A DNA stretch of 35,379 nucleotides from Acidobacteriota bacterium (GTDB taxonomy: Bacteria > Acidobacteriota > Terriglobia > Acidiferrales > UBA7541): contig QHYR01000044.1 in the NCBI GenBank assembly GCA_003223315.1, positions 1-35,379 on the forward strand. The letters are read 5' to 3'. Each line of letters opens with the position of its first letter. Position 1 is the first letter of the stretch. Below the pieces are notes generated by a model. The model made no database searches and was not told the origin of the DNA. It saw nothing but the letters and a program-made list of their open reading frames with translations. This document shows, in pieces, positions 16,137 to 23,968 of the stretch. The translations under genes and the position numbers were made by a program.

Positions 16137-16704
16137 GGGTCTGCTGCCTGTGATGATCCTGGCGCTCTGCCACGCCGCGTGGGCGCAGTCGCCCACCTAT
16201 GGTTTGGGAAGGACTCCGAGCGCGGAAGAGATCCGTGCCTGGGATATCGCGATCAGTCCAACGGGAAAGGAACTCCCGCCGGGGAGCGGAACCGCCAAGG
16301 AAGGTGCGCAGCTCTATACGCAGAAGTGTGCGGCATGCCACGGGACAACAGGGTCAGGAGGCCCAGCTCCCATGTTGATAAAACCCCAAAGCGCTTCCAC
16401 GAGCTCCGGGCCTTGTGTCGCGCCTTGTATCCGAGAGGGGAACGTAATGGCGCTTCACTCGCCGTACGCGACGACGATATGGGATTACATCAACCGCGGC
16501 ATGCCTCTCTCACAGGAGGGCACGCTAAAACCCAATGAGGTCTACGCTCTGACTGCCTTTCTGCTCTATAAAAACGGTGTGATCCAGGAGGACGACGTAC
16601 TCGACGCGCAGAGCCTGCCGCAGGTCAAAATGCCAAATCGTGATGGATACGCTCTACCCGAGTGGAAGCCTGGCATGCCGAGGCCATTTTCGGCGAAACC
16701 TTAG
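16123..16704 (+). CDS. soxD: SoxD-type cytochrome c subunit
   Basis: A 193-residue periplasmic c-type cytochrome, the electron acceptor of SoxC. It has a Sec signal peptide (MRSLRGLLPVMILALCHAAW, cleaved near AWAQ), the SoxD-like lead GLGRTPSAEEIRAWDI, one haem motif CAACH at 69-73, and a probable Met ligand in YINRGMPLSQ. The C-terminal LPQVKMPNRDGY is also typical of SoxD. The ATG at 16123 is preferred because GGAG lies eight bases before it; the ATG at 16108 would add five residues. It overlaps soxC by 14 bases, implying coupled translation. An unusual CVAPC pair follows the haem site and could be a disulfide or a second metal site. Confidence 0.88.
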   Translation: MRSLRGLLPVMILALCHAAWAQSPTYGLGRTPSAEEIRAWDIAISPTGKELPPGSGTAKEGAQLYTQKCAACHGTTGSGGPAPMLIKPQSASTSSGPCVAPCIREGNVMALHSPYATTIWDYINRGMPLSQEGTLKPNEVYALTAFLLYKNGVIQEDDVLDAQSLPQVKMPNRDGYALPEWKPGMPRPFSAKP

Positions 16705-16762
16705 CCATAGTCGGCCCTGCGGCGATGTTAGTTTCCACTGCTCGCCTGAATCGGGACTCCTC

Positions 16763-17878
16763 GTGATCGAAGCGACCACTACCCAACTCCGCAAGACCGC
16801 TCTCAACTCCGCTCATCGCCGCATGGGCGCCAAAATGGTCAATTTTGGCGGCTGGGACATGCCCGTCGAGTATTCCGGAATCGTCAGCGAACACATCGCC
16901 ACGCGCACCGCCGCCGGTCTTTTCGACGTCAGCCACATGGGCGAAATCGAGCTGCGCGGCCCGCAGGCGCTGGACCTGGTCCAATTCGTCACCTGCAACG
17001 ATGCCGCCCGGCTCACCGACGGCCAGGCGCAATACTCCGGCTTGATGACTGCCGCGGGAACGTTTGTCGACGATCTGCTGGTGCACAAGATTTCCGACGG
17101 CCACTACTTTCTTTGCGTGAACGCCAGCAATCAGGACAAGGATTTCGAGTACATCCGCAGCGCCGCCATACGCTTCAGCGCAAAGGTGGAAAATTCCGGT
17201 GAACGCTATTCGCAGCTCGCCATTCAGGGACCCAAAGCCCTGGGAATCCTCACGCGCTTCACGCGTGCGCCCATCGCCTCGCTGAAGTATTACCATTTCC
17301 TGGCCGGCGAAGTGGATGGCGTGCGCGCCCTGATCGCGCGCACCGGCTACACCGGCGAAGATGGCTTCGAGATCTACTTCGCGCCGGAACACTCCGAAAA
17401 ATTGTGGAACGCTTTGCTCGAGGCCGGCAGACCCGAAGGGCTTCTGCCTTGCGGCCTGGGCGCCCGCAATACGCTTCGCCTGGAAGCCGGCATGTGCCTC
17501 TACGGCCACGAAATTGACGACACGACTACGGTCTGGGAAGCTAATCTCGGCTGGATTTGCAAGCTGGGCAAAGGCGATTTCCTCGGGCGGACTGCCTTGC
17601 AGGCCCAAAAGGAAAGCGGAATCCGCCGCACTCTCGCCGGCTTCGAGATGCAGGATCGCCTGATCGCTCGCGATGGCTATCCCGTGCTCGCGGCCAACGG
17701 GCAAAAAGCCGGCGGCGTCACCAGCGGTTCGCCCGCGCCTTTTCTCAAAAAAAATATCGGCATGGCCTACGTCCCGGTAGAATCGAGCGCGCCGGGGACC
17801 GCAATCCGCATCGGCATTCGATCCCAGGAAGCTTTAGCCAAAATCGTGCCCCTGCCGTTTTACAAACGGCCGCGTTAG
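16763..17878 (+). CDS. gcvT: Glycine cleavage system T-protein (aminomethyltransferase)
   Basis: Releases ammonia from the aminomethyl-lipoyl arm of GcvH and gives methylene-tetrahydrofolate. The 371-residue length is normal. Family motifs include FGGWDMPVEY, LFDVSHMGEIEL, DDLLVHK, NASNQDKDFE, the folate-site TGYTGEDGFEIY, LGARNTLRLEAGMCLYGHEI and GGVTSGSPAPFL. The start is taken at a GTG (16763) that gives the usual short lead before TALNSAHRRMGAKMV; the longer frame from 16640 overlaps soxD and is unlikely. No strong ribosome site is visible. It is the first gcv gene of the cluster; gcvH follows after a palindrome-rich gap. Confidence 0.95.
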   Translation: MIEATTTQLRKTALNSAHRRMGAKMVNFGGWDMPVEYSGIVSEHIATRTAAGLFDVSHMGEIELRGPQALDLVQFVTCNDAARLTDGQAQYSGLMTAAGTFVDDLLVHKISDGHYFLCVNASNQDKDFEYIRSAAIRFSAKVENSGERYSQLAIQGPKALGILTRFTRAPIASLKYYHFLAGEVDGVRALIARTGYTGEDGFEIYFAPEHSEKLWNALLEAGRPEGLLPCGLGARNTLRLEAGMCLYGHEIDDTTTVWEANLGWICKLGKGDFLGRTALQAQKESGIRRTLAGFEMQDRLIARDGYPVLAANGQKAGGVTSGSPAPFLKKNIGMAYVPVESSAPGTAIRIGIRSQEALAKIVPLPFYKRPR

Positions 17879-17911
17879 CGGGTTCTGAGTCTGTATGAAA
17901 TTGGTTTTGAA

Positions 17912-18018
17912 CTTGTAGCGGCCGCCTTCAGGCGGGCCGGTTGCCTCGAATGCCGACCTAAAGGTCGCCGCTACAAGCCCGTGGTGCGATGCAATTCTTT
18001 GCAGCGGCCGCCTTTAGG
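17912..18018. repeat. Family C palindromes between gcvT and gcvH
   Basis: CTTGTAGCGGC (17912-17922) and GCCGCTACAAG (17967-17977) are exact complements, closing a larger hairpin with inner GCCTTCAGGC-like and GACCTAAAGGTC stems. A further half-copy (CAGCGGCCGCCTTTAGGCGG) follows at about 18002-18018. Single copies lie at 20730, 28558 and 35015. The element leaves the gcvH ribosome site intact. Confidence 0.85.
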
Positions 18019-18041
18019 CGGGCTCGGCAAAGGGAGAAAAG

Positions 18042-18443
18042 ATGTATCCCAGCGACTATCGTTATACGAAAGAACATGAGTGGGTGCGCGTCGAGGGCGA
18101 TCTCGCTACCATCGGCATCACCGACTACGCCCAGCATGAACTCGGCGACGTCGTCTATGTCGAGCTGCCCAAGCCCGGCACAAAGCTCAAAACCGGAGAA
18201 ACATTCGGCACCGTGGAATCGGTCAAAGCCGTGAGCGATATCTATGCGCCCGTTTCAGGCGAAGTTACCGAAGTGAATTCGGCCCTGGCGGAAACTCCCG
18301 AAACCATCAACAAAGATCCCCACGGCAAGGCCTGGCTTATCAAGCTCAAGCTTGCCAATTCTTCCGAGCTTGCCAAGCTCATGAACGCCTCCGCCTACGA
18401 GGCTTACGTCGCCGATAAGCAAAAGGAAGCCTCCGCCCCATGA
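18042..18443 (+). CDS. gcvH: Glycine cleavage system H-protein
   Basis: The lipoyl carrier that shuttles the aminomethyl group between P-, T- and L-proteins. The 133-residue protein has the N-terminal YTKEHEWVRVEG, the lipoyl-lysine Lys62 in VESVKAVSDIYAP, and the conserved NKDPHGKAWLIKL. GGGAG lies a few bases before the ATG. The tail is slightly longer than average (DKQKEASAP). Spacing of 164 bases from gcvT is filled by family C repeats. The lipoate-attachment machinery is not in view. Confidence 0.97.
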   Translation: MYPSDYRYTKEHEWVRVEGDLATIGITDYAQHELGDVVYVELPKPGTKLKTGETFGTVESVKAVSDIYAPVSGEVTEVNSALAETPETINKDPHGKAWLIKLKLANSSELAKLMNASAYEAYVADKQKEASAP

Positions 18444-18557
18444 AAAACTGATGCGCTATCTCTTGCATAGTCACTTCGATGAACGAGAATAGCGACGTAA
18501 CCCCCTCTGGGCGCGCGATTCGGAGACTCCGCGCCGCGCGCCTCCTCCTTGGTTGGT

Positions 18558-18597
18558 GGGTCAGTTTCCGAAAATCCCGTTTATCGGGACCTGACCC
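18558..18597 (-). terminator. Nested hairpin at the 3' end of the 54-aa gene
   Basis: GGGTCAG (18558-18564) pairs with CTGACCC (18591-18597), and inside it TCCCG pairs with CGGGA around TTTAT. The stop codon of the minus-strand small gene lies in the inner loop. On the minus strand the distal arm is followed by CACCAACCAAGG rather than a T tract, so a stability or termination role is only possible. Confidence 0.35.
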
Positions 18598-18745
18598 GCG
18601 TCCATCTCGGCGGGGCGTACTCGTACGATCTCTGCATCAGACGATCCGTCGCTGGGTCATAAAGCCAACCGCCGCGCCCTTCTCCACATTTCGGTGGCAC
18701 AATTTCGCCATCAACGTCACGTTCCTGTTTGGCCGAGACTCGCAT
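18581..18745 (-). CDS. Small protein of unknown function (54 aa)
   Basis: A 54-residue hydrophilic protein starting MRVSAKQERDVDGEIVPPKC and ending ...SYEYAPPRWTRVRSR. The ATG at 18745 has a near-perfect GGGGAGG ribosome site five bases upstream, the main reason for calling it. Features are a lone Cys next to GEGRGGW and two aromatic patches (GWLYDP, YEYAPPRW). No family is recognised. It is divergent from the 99-aa gene, the two starts being 38 bases apart, inside the gcv cluster. Confidence 0.55.
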   Translation of the reverse strand: MRVSAKQERDVDGEIVPPKCGEGRGGWLYDPATDRLMQRSYEYAPPRWTRVRSR

Positions 18746-18783
18746 GGCTACCTCCCCTGCTTCAGAAAATCCGAGAGGCTCCA

Positions 18784-19083
18784 ATGAAACATAGCAGGCT
18801 CGCCGTGTTGCGAGCCATCGAAACGAAAGGTGACGCGAGGGCATATGTGACGAGCGATATGCTCCGAAAGTACACGACTTCGAAGGCGCTAGCTGCGAGT
18901 TTGCTGGATTCAGAAACCTCAGTTTTAGCAGCTGGAGTTTCTGATTTTGAGTTGATCGATGTCCGAAACATTAAACTCCACTTCTTTGCCGTCGTATCCT
19001 CAGAGGGCGACATAGTCACTTCTGAAAAATCCGCGATTCTCAGGAGAACTGATTCCGGGTGGCGCGTTGCTACCTTCGAGTGA
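18784..19083 (+). CDS. Small protein of unknown function (99 aa)
   Basis: A 99-residue protein starting MKHSRLAVLRAIETKGDARA, with GAGAGG six bases before the ATG. The second half alternates hydrophobic and polar residues (FELIDVRNIKLHFFAVVSSE, AILRRTDSGWRVATFE) and ends in a W-R-V-A-T-F strand; this resembles the SnoaL/NTF2-like cone fold, where a final strand of the form GW(R)VA is common. That assignment is tentative. It lies inside the gcv cluster, in contrast to the longer conserved genes on both sides. The reverse-strand frame over it appears to be a shadow. Confidence 0.55.
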   Translation: MKHSRLAVLRAIETKGDARAYVTSDMLRKYTTSKALAASLLDSETSVLAAGVSDFELIDVRNIKLHFFAVVSSEGDIVTSEKSAILRRTDSGWRVATFE

Positions 19084-19200
19084 ACTTCGTCAGAAGCCAA
19101 GAAGCGCACCGTGAGTATTTTGGCCAACTCCTGAAAAGTCGCGTTTCCGGAAACTGGCCCACTGCCCTTTCTTCCTGGTCTGGCCGCTCTGAAAAAATCC

Positions 19201-19209
19201 TGCTATTAT
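19201..19209 (+). promoter_or_regulatory. Possible extended -10 promoter for gcvPA
   Basis: TGCTATTAT matches an extended -10 element. A start about seven bases downstream would give a leader of roughly 125 bases before the GTG of gcvPA. No clear -35 box is seen. Confidence 0.35.
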
Positions 19210-19220
19210 CCCGAATCCAT

Positions 19221-19304
19221 GGACAGAGCTGCTTGTCCGTACCTTGTCCCTAAAATAGGGCTAGAATACGGCGATTTACTACCATTTAGGCCTAATAGGG
19301 ACAA
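19221..19304 (+). promoter_or_regulatory. Structured leader of gcvPA with alternative pairings
   Basis: GGACA (19221-19225) can pair with TGTCC (19234-19238), CCCT with AGGG within 19248-19260, and TTGTCCCTA (19244-19252) with TAGGGACAA (19296-19304). The last pairing excludes the second, so two alternative folds exist. The sequence does not fit the glycine riboswitch consensus as I recall it. It may instead be a protein-binding dyad in DNA. Confidence 0.35.
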
Positions 19305-19340
19305 ACGTAACTCTATGACAAACAATAAGGTTAGCTCCTA

Positions 19341-20687
19341 GTGCGGTATCTCCCGAAGAGCCCCTCCGAGCGCCGTCAAATGCTCGAGGCCATCGGCGCG
19401 CGTTCCATCGACGAACTTTTTGCCTCAATTCCCGAAGCGCTTCGCCTCAAGCAGCCGCTCGATTTGCCCGGCCCCTTGTCCGAAGCCGAGCTGATCCAGT
19501 ATTTCCGCGAACGCGCGACCGAAAATTCCCTGGGCTACACCAGTTTTCTCGGCGCCGGCATATATAACCACCTGCGTTCCGTGGTGACGGACACGATCCT
19601 GCTGCGCGGCGAATTCCTTACTTCGTACACCCCCTACCAGGCGGAGATCAGCCAGGGCACTCTGCAAGCTATCTTTGAATTTCAAACGCTGATCGCCGAG
19701 CTTACCGGTCAGGACGTGGCCAACGCATCCATGTGGGACGGCTCGACCGCCACCACCGAGGCCGTGCTCATGGCCGAGCGCCTCACGCGCCGCCGCCGCG
19801 TGCTCGTGGCCCGCTCCGTGCATCCCGAATATCGTCAGGTGCTGGCGACTTACGCGCGCAATATTGACCTGCAAATTGACGAAATCGGCTTCACATCCTC
19901 GGGCCAAATCGATCTTGAGGCCCTCGGCGCGTCCATCCATAACGAAATCGGCGCCGTGCTGGTGCAATCTCCCAACTTCTTTGGCGTGCTCGAGCCGGTG
20001 CCGCGCATCGCGCAAATTGCGCGCGGCGCCGAGGCGCTCACCATCGTCGCCATCGCCGAAGGCGTTTCGCTTGGCGCCGTGCAGCCGCCCGCCGAAGCTG
20101 ATATTGTCGCGCTCGAAACGCAGAGCTTCGGAATCGCTCCCAGCTTCGGCGGCCCGTATGCCGGCGTCATTGCCACGCGCGAAAAATATGTCCGGCAAAT
20201 GCCCGGCCGCCTTGCCGGCCAAACGGTTGACGCCCAGGGCCGCCGCGGATTCTGCCTCACTCTCGCCACCCGCGAACAGCACATCCGCCGCGAAAGGGCC
20301 ACGTCCAATATCTGCACCAACCAGGCCCTTTGCGCGCTTGCCGCCACGGTTCACCTCTGCTTGCTGGGCAAGCAGGGCCTGCGCGAGATGGCCGAACAGA
20401 ATATCGCCAAGGCGCAGTTTGCCCTGGCCGAGCTCGAAAAATTGCCCGGCGTCCGCCGCCTTTTCGAGGGGCCGGTCTTCAACGAATTTGTGGTGCAGTT
20501 CCCCCGCTCGGTGCGCATGATCAACGCGCAATTGCTGCGCGACAAAATTATCGGGCCCCTGCCGCTGGGTGCCAACTATCCCAAACTCACCAAATGCGGC
20601 CTGGTCTGCGTAACGGAGACCACCCGGCGCGAGCACATCGAACGGCTCGCCGATGCCGTTCGAGAAACCCTGGCCGTGCCGGTATGA
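19341..20687 (+). CDS. gcvPA: Glycine dehydrogenase (decarboxylating) subunit 1
   Basis: The N-terminal half of the P-protein, encoded separately as in many bacteria; with GcvPB it decarboxylates glycine and loads the aminomethyl group on GcvH. At 448 residues it has the family length. Landmarks are RYLPKSPSERRQMLEAIG at the start, FLGAGIYNH, TSYTPYQAEISQGTLQAIFE, ANASMWDGSTATTEAV, and FGGPYAGVIATREKYVRQMPGRL. The start is a GTG at 19341 with only a weak AAGG upstream. A possible structured leader lies before it. It is separated from gcvPB by 252 bases of repeats. Confidence 0.96.
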   Translation: MRYLPKSPSERRQMLEAIGARSIDELFASIPEALRLKQPLDLPGPLSEAELIQYFRERATENSLGYTSFLGAGIYNHLRSVVTDTILLRGEFLTSYTPYQAEISQGTLQAIFEFQTLIAELTGQDVANASMWDGSTATTEAVLMAERLTRRRRVLVARSVHPEYRQVLATYARNIDLQIDEIGFTSSGQIDLEALGASIHNEIGAVLVQSPNFFGVLEPVPRIAQIARGAEALTIVAIAEGVSLGAVQPPAEADIVALETQSFGIAPSFGGPYAGVIATREKYVRQMPGRLAGQTVDAQGRRGFCLTLATREQHIRRERATSNICTNQALCALAATVHLCLLGKQGLREMAEQNIAKAQFALAELEKLPGVRRLFEGPVFNEFVVQFPRSVRMINAQLLRDKIIGPLPLGANYPKLTKCGLVCVTETTRREHIERLADAVRETLAVPV

Positions 20688-20729
20688 GAAGCGTGTTTGG
20701 CAGCAGCGTGTGAGAATTGGTTTGTGATT

Positions 20730-20870
20730 TTGTAGCGGCGGCCTTTAGGCCGGCATCTCGGCTCCGCCCATTATGTAATTCGTCATTCTGAGCGGAGCGT
20801 CCCGATGCTTGCTCCTCCGGAAATCGTGCTTTTACGATTTCCGTCGGGACGCGCAGTCGAAGAATCTCTC
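20730..20870. repeat. Family C palindrome followed by a full-length family D element
   Basis: TTGTAGCGGCGGCCTTTAGG with CCGGC marks a family C copy at 20730-20754. The family D element runs from GTCATTCTGAG (20782) to GAAGAATCTCT (to about 20869). Its outer stem is GCGTCCCGA (20798-20806) with TCGGGACGC (20844-20852), and its inner stem is GGAAATCGT with ACGATTTCC (20819-20842). Together they fill most of the gcvPA-gcvPB gap. Confidence 0.88.
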
Positions 20871-20939
20871 TTCGATTTTCACTGCGCGACTAGGACTCAC
20901 AAAGGCAAATCAGCTTTCAAAAGACTCTGAGGAATCCAG

Positions 20940-22445
20940 GTGGCCGATAAAATCAAAAAAGCCGCACGCCACACCAGCCAGAACGAAGGCCTGATCTTCG
21001 AGAAATCAGCGCCCGGAAAGCGCGGCTTCGAACTGCCGCCCGCCGACGTCCCCGCCGTGGACGTTCGGGCCGCGCTGGGCTCCGATTACGCGCGCGCCGA
21101 TATCGAAGGCTTCCCCGAAGTCAGCGAAATCGAGGTGATTCGCCACTTCACCCGGCTTTCCACCTGGAATTACGCCATTGATCTGGGCATGTACCCGCTG
21201 GGCTCCTGCACCATGAAATATAATCCTCGCGTCAACGAGCACATCGCGCGCCTCGAAGGCCTGGCCACCGAGCATCCTTACCAGCCGCAGCTGCTCGCGC
21301 AAGGCTGCCTGAAAATTCTCTTCACCCTGCAGAAATGCCTGCTGGAAATTACCGGCATGGACGCCGCCACACTGCAGCCCGCCGCCGGCGCGCAAGGCGA
21401 ATTGACCGGCCTGCTGCTGATCCGCGCTTACCTCGAAAGCCAGGGGAACCCGCGCAAGAAAGTGCTCGTTCCGGATTCGGCTCACGGAACCAATCCGGCC
21501 ACCGCCGTCATCGCCGGCTATGAAGTCGAAAACATCCGCTCCGATGCGCGCGGCCAAATCGACGTCGAGCAGCTACGAAAAATCGTGAACGAAGACGTCG
21601 CCGCCCTGATGGTCACGAACCCCTCCACGTTGGGCATCTTTGAGCAGCGCATCGCCGAGGTCTCTGAAATACTCCACGCCCGCGGCGCCCAGCTCTATAT
21701 GGACGGCGCTAATATGAATGCGCTTGCCGGAGTGGCCCAGCCGGGCCGCTTCGGCGTGGACGTCATGCACCTCAACTTGCACAAGACCTTCTCTACCCCT
21801 CATGGCGGAGGCGGTCCGGGCGCCGGCCCGGTGCTGGTGAAAAAACATCTGGAGCCTTTCCTCCCGGTTCCCGTGCTCGTGGAGAAAAATGGCCAGCTTT
21901 CGCTCGAACCGGTGCGCCCTCAATCCATCGGCCGCGTGCGCGCGTTTGGCGGCAATTTCGGCGTGCTGGTTCGAGCCCTCGCATACACCCTCGCCTATGG
22001 CCCCGGCATCCGTCAGGCCACCGAAGATGCTGTCCTCAACGCCAATTACATTCGCAAGAATCTTGAAGGCGTTTTCGACCTGCCCTACGCGTCGCCTTCC
22101 ATGCATGAAGTGGTCTTCAGCGATAATCGCCAGAAAAAGCAGGGCGTGAACACCATGGACATCGCCAAGCGCCTCATTGACTACGGCTTCCACCCCTATA
22201 CCACCGCATTTCCCCTCATCGTTCCCGGCGCCATGATGATCGAGCCCACTGAATCGGAGTCGAAGGAAGAATGCAACCTCTTCATAGACGCCATGCGCTC
22301 CATCGCCGAAGAGGCCGCCACCCAGCCAGATTTGGTAAAGACCGCGCCGCACTCCACCCGCGTCGGCCGCCTCGACGAAGTCGCCGCCGCCCGCAAGCCC
22401 GTGCTGCGCTGGAAGCCCAAAGCTTCCTCCGAATCCGCCGGCTGA
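20940..22445 (+). CDS. gcvPB: Glycine dehydrogenase (decarboxylating) subunit 2
   Basis: The PLP-binding half of the split P-protein, 501 residues (family about 485). The pyridoxal-binding lysine is Lys282 in NLHKTFSTPHGGGGPGAGP. Other landmarks are LPPADVPAVDV, the YPLGSCTMKYNPRVNE segment, ATLQPAAGAQGELTG, DSAHGTNPATA and EPTESESKEE. The start is a GTG at 20940, preceded by GAGGAATCCAGG. With gcvT, gcvH and gcvPA it completes the specific proteins of the glycine cleavage system; the shared L-protein is not in the window. Downstream is another repeat cluster. Confidence 0.97.
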   Translation: MADKIKKAARHTSQNEGLIFEKSAPGKRGFELPPADVPAVDVRAALGSDYARADIEGFPEVSEIEVIRHFTRLSTWNYAIDLGMYPLGSCTMKYNPRVNEHIARLEGLATEHPYQPQLLAQGCLKILFTLQKCLLEITGMDAATLQPAAGAQGELTGLLLIRAYLESQGNPRKKVLVPDSAHGTNPATAVIAGYEVENIRSDARGQIDVEQLRKIVNEDVAALMVTNPSTLGIFEQRIAEVSEILHARGAQLYMDGANMNALAGVAQPGRFGVDVMHLNLHKTFSTPHGGGGPGAGPVLVKKHLEPFLPVPVLVEKNGQLSLEPVRPQSIGRVRAFGGNFGVLVRALAYTLAYGPGIRQATEDAVLNANYIRKNLEGVFDLPYASPSMHEVVFSDNRQKKQGVNTMDIAKRLIDYGFHPYTTAFPLIVPGAMMIEPTESESKEECNLFIDAMRSIAEEAATQPDLVKTAPHSTRVGRLDEVAAARKPVLRWKPKASSESAG

Positions 22446-22477
22446 GTTCCGCCCGACGGTCGTACTTTTCACCCTGA

Positions 22478-22728
22478 AAGTCCCGGCAGGGACGAAACAA
22501 CTTAGCCCAGCGCGGAACCGGGGCCCCCGACGCGCGCCGACTTTGCGCGCGTTGGGGTGGTGGAACCGGGGTCCCCGGCATACGCCGCATTTGCGTGGGC
22601 TGGGGTGGTGGAAGCGCGGAATAAATCGCGAAGAACGGGGAAAGCCCCGTCAGGGGCGACACACCAATTGGATGAATCTCGTAGGCGAGGTCCCCGGCAT
22701 GTGCCGCCATCGCGTATGCCGGGGTGGC
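22478..22728. repeat. Cluster of family B and family A repeats
   Basis: Family B text (AAGTCCCGGCAGGGACGAAA then TTAGCCCAGCGCGGAA) at 22478-22516 runs directly into two family A hairpins at 22514-22611. A lone B unit follows at about 22643-22667, and a further A hairpin at 22687-22728 ends just beside the stop codon of the AAA+ gene. The cluster separates convergent gcvPB and the AAA+ gene and may help end transcription from both sides. Confidence 0.85.
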
Positions 22729-22729
22729 C

Positions 22730-23947
22730 TTACGATTCGTTCTTGCGGCGGCTCGAGGGAGTCGGCAACGGCGCCAGAGGCGCGGCAACCGGCGCCTTGG
22801 CCTCGCGCGCCGCTATAGCCGGCGGAGCTTCGGCCGGTTTGCCGCCGGTAGCCTTGGCTGCCTGCGCGCCGGCTGCCGCAGCGGCCGCAGGAGGAGCGAC
22901 CGGCAGGACGGCGCCTTCGCCTTCTCTGTCGAAGACGAGCTTCTGCTCGCGTTCATCCCAGTCGATGCACAGCAGATCCCCGAGATGCACCTGGCTTGTG
23001 GCCAGCAGGTTCGCCAGCGGATAGACGATATTCCGCTCGATGGCCCGCTTCAGGTGCCGGGCGCCGTATTTCAGGTCCGTGCCTTCTTGCAGCAGGAAAT
23101 TCCGCGCTGCCGGCGTCACGCGGAAAAGGAACTGCCCCTTGGCCGTATCCAGAACGCGCCGTTGGACCATGGACAACTCGATCTCCAGAATCTGTTCGAG
23201 CTGCACCGGCCGCAGCGGGTGGAAAACGACCACTTTGTCCAGCCGGTTCATGAATTCGGGCGAAAACTTCCGGCGCGCCGCTTCTTGCGCCGTTCGGGTC
23301 ACTTTTCCATCCAGCGCGTCCGCGGGCTTATCCACCGGCTGCACAAAACCCATGCCCCCGCTCATCAACTCGGTGATCTCCCCGCCGCCCAGATTCGAGG
23401 TCAGGAAAATCATCACTTGTGAAAGATCCACCCGCCGGTTGTCGCCCAGGGTGAGTGTGGCCTTGTCCAGCATGCCCAGCAGCAGTTGCCAGAGCGAGTC
23501 GGAGGCCTTCTCGATCTCGTCGAACAGCAGAAAACTCAGCTTCAACTGCTCGGTGTGATATTTCCCCAGCTCTTCCTGGGTAATCAACGGATGCGTTTCG
23601 CGATGGCCCAGATAACCGGGCGGCGAGCCGATCAGCTTGGCAATCTCATGCGAATGCTGAAACTCCGCGCAGTCCACCTTGATCACCGCTCGCGGGTCTC
23701 CGAACAGGATTTCGGCGGCTGCCTCCACAATGCGCGTCTTTCCCGAGCCCGTCGGCCCCAAAAACAGCACGTTCCCCACCGGACGCCCGCTCGGGCACAT
23801 TCCCGCGCAGAAGACCTGATAGAGGTCCACGAGCGCGCGGATGCCCTCTTCCTGGCCAACGATCTTCTCGCGCAGAGAATTCTCGAATTCCTGAGACTCG
23901 ATGCTTCTCAGGTTCGGATCCAAAGACCGACGCTGGCTGGCGCGCAT
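22730..23947 (-). CDS. ClpA/ClpB D2-type single-domain AAA+ ATPase
   Basis: A 405-residue AAA+ protein corresponding to the second ATPase domain of ClpA/B/C with no N-domain and no D1. Visible are the Walker A GPTGSGKT, Walker B LLFDEIEKA, sensor-1 FLTSNLGG, the PEFMNRLDKVVVFHPL arginine-finger region, and sensor-2 KYGARHLKRAIERN in the C-terminal small domain. After sensor 1 it reads SGGMGFVQPV, where ClpA and ClpC carry the IGL/VGF loop that docks on ClpP and ClpB has none. A tail of about 60 Ala/Pro residues ends in SSRRKNES. The ATG at 23947 has AGGAGG nine bases upstream; a GTG at 23968 directly abuts the upstream stop. It likely unfolds or remodels proteins together with its partner at 23969-24403. 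Confidence 0.88.
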   Translation of the reverse strand: MRASQRRSLDPNLRSIESQEFENSLREKIVGQEEGIRALVDLYQVFCAGMCPSGRPVGNVLFLGPTGSGKTRIVEAAAEILFGDPRAVIKVDCAEFQHSHEIAKLIGSPPGYLGHRETHPLITQEELGKYHTEQLKLSFLLFDEIEKASDSLWQLLLGMLDKATLTLGDNRRVDLSQVMIFLTSNLGGGEITELMSGGMGFVQPVDKPADALDGKVTRTAQEAARRKFSPEFMNRLDKVVVFHPLRPVQLEQILEIELSMVQRRVLDTAKGQFLFRVTPAARNFLLQEGTDLKYGARHLKRAIERNIVYPLANLLATSQVHLGDLLCIDWDEREQKLVFDREGEGAVLPVAPPAAAAAAGAQAAKATGGKPAEAPPAIAAREAKAPVAAPLAPLPTPSSRRKNES

Positions 23948-23968
23948 GGCTTTGTGCCTCCTGACCAC

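Noticed and set aside
19216-19340. Glycine riboswitch upstream of gcvPA
   Set aside because: GGACAGAG is present, but the remaining conserved blocks and two-aptamer layout are missing.
19425-20636. Minus-strand open frame of 403 codons opposite gcvPA
   Set aside because: Gly/Ala/Arg/His-rich mirror of a highly conserved gene; no independent coding evidence.
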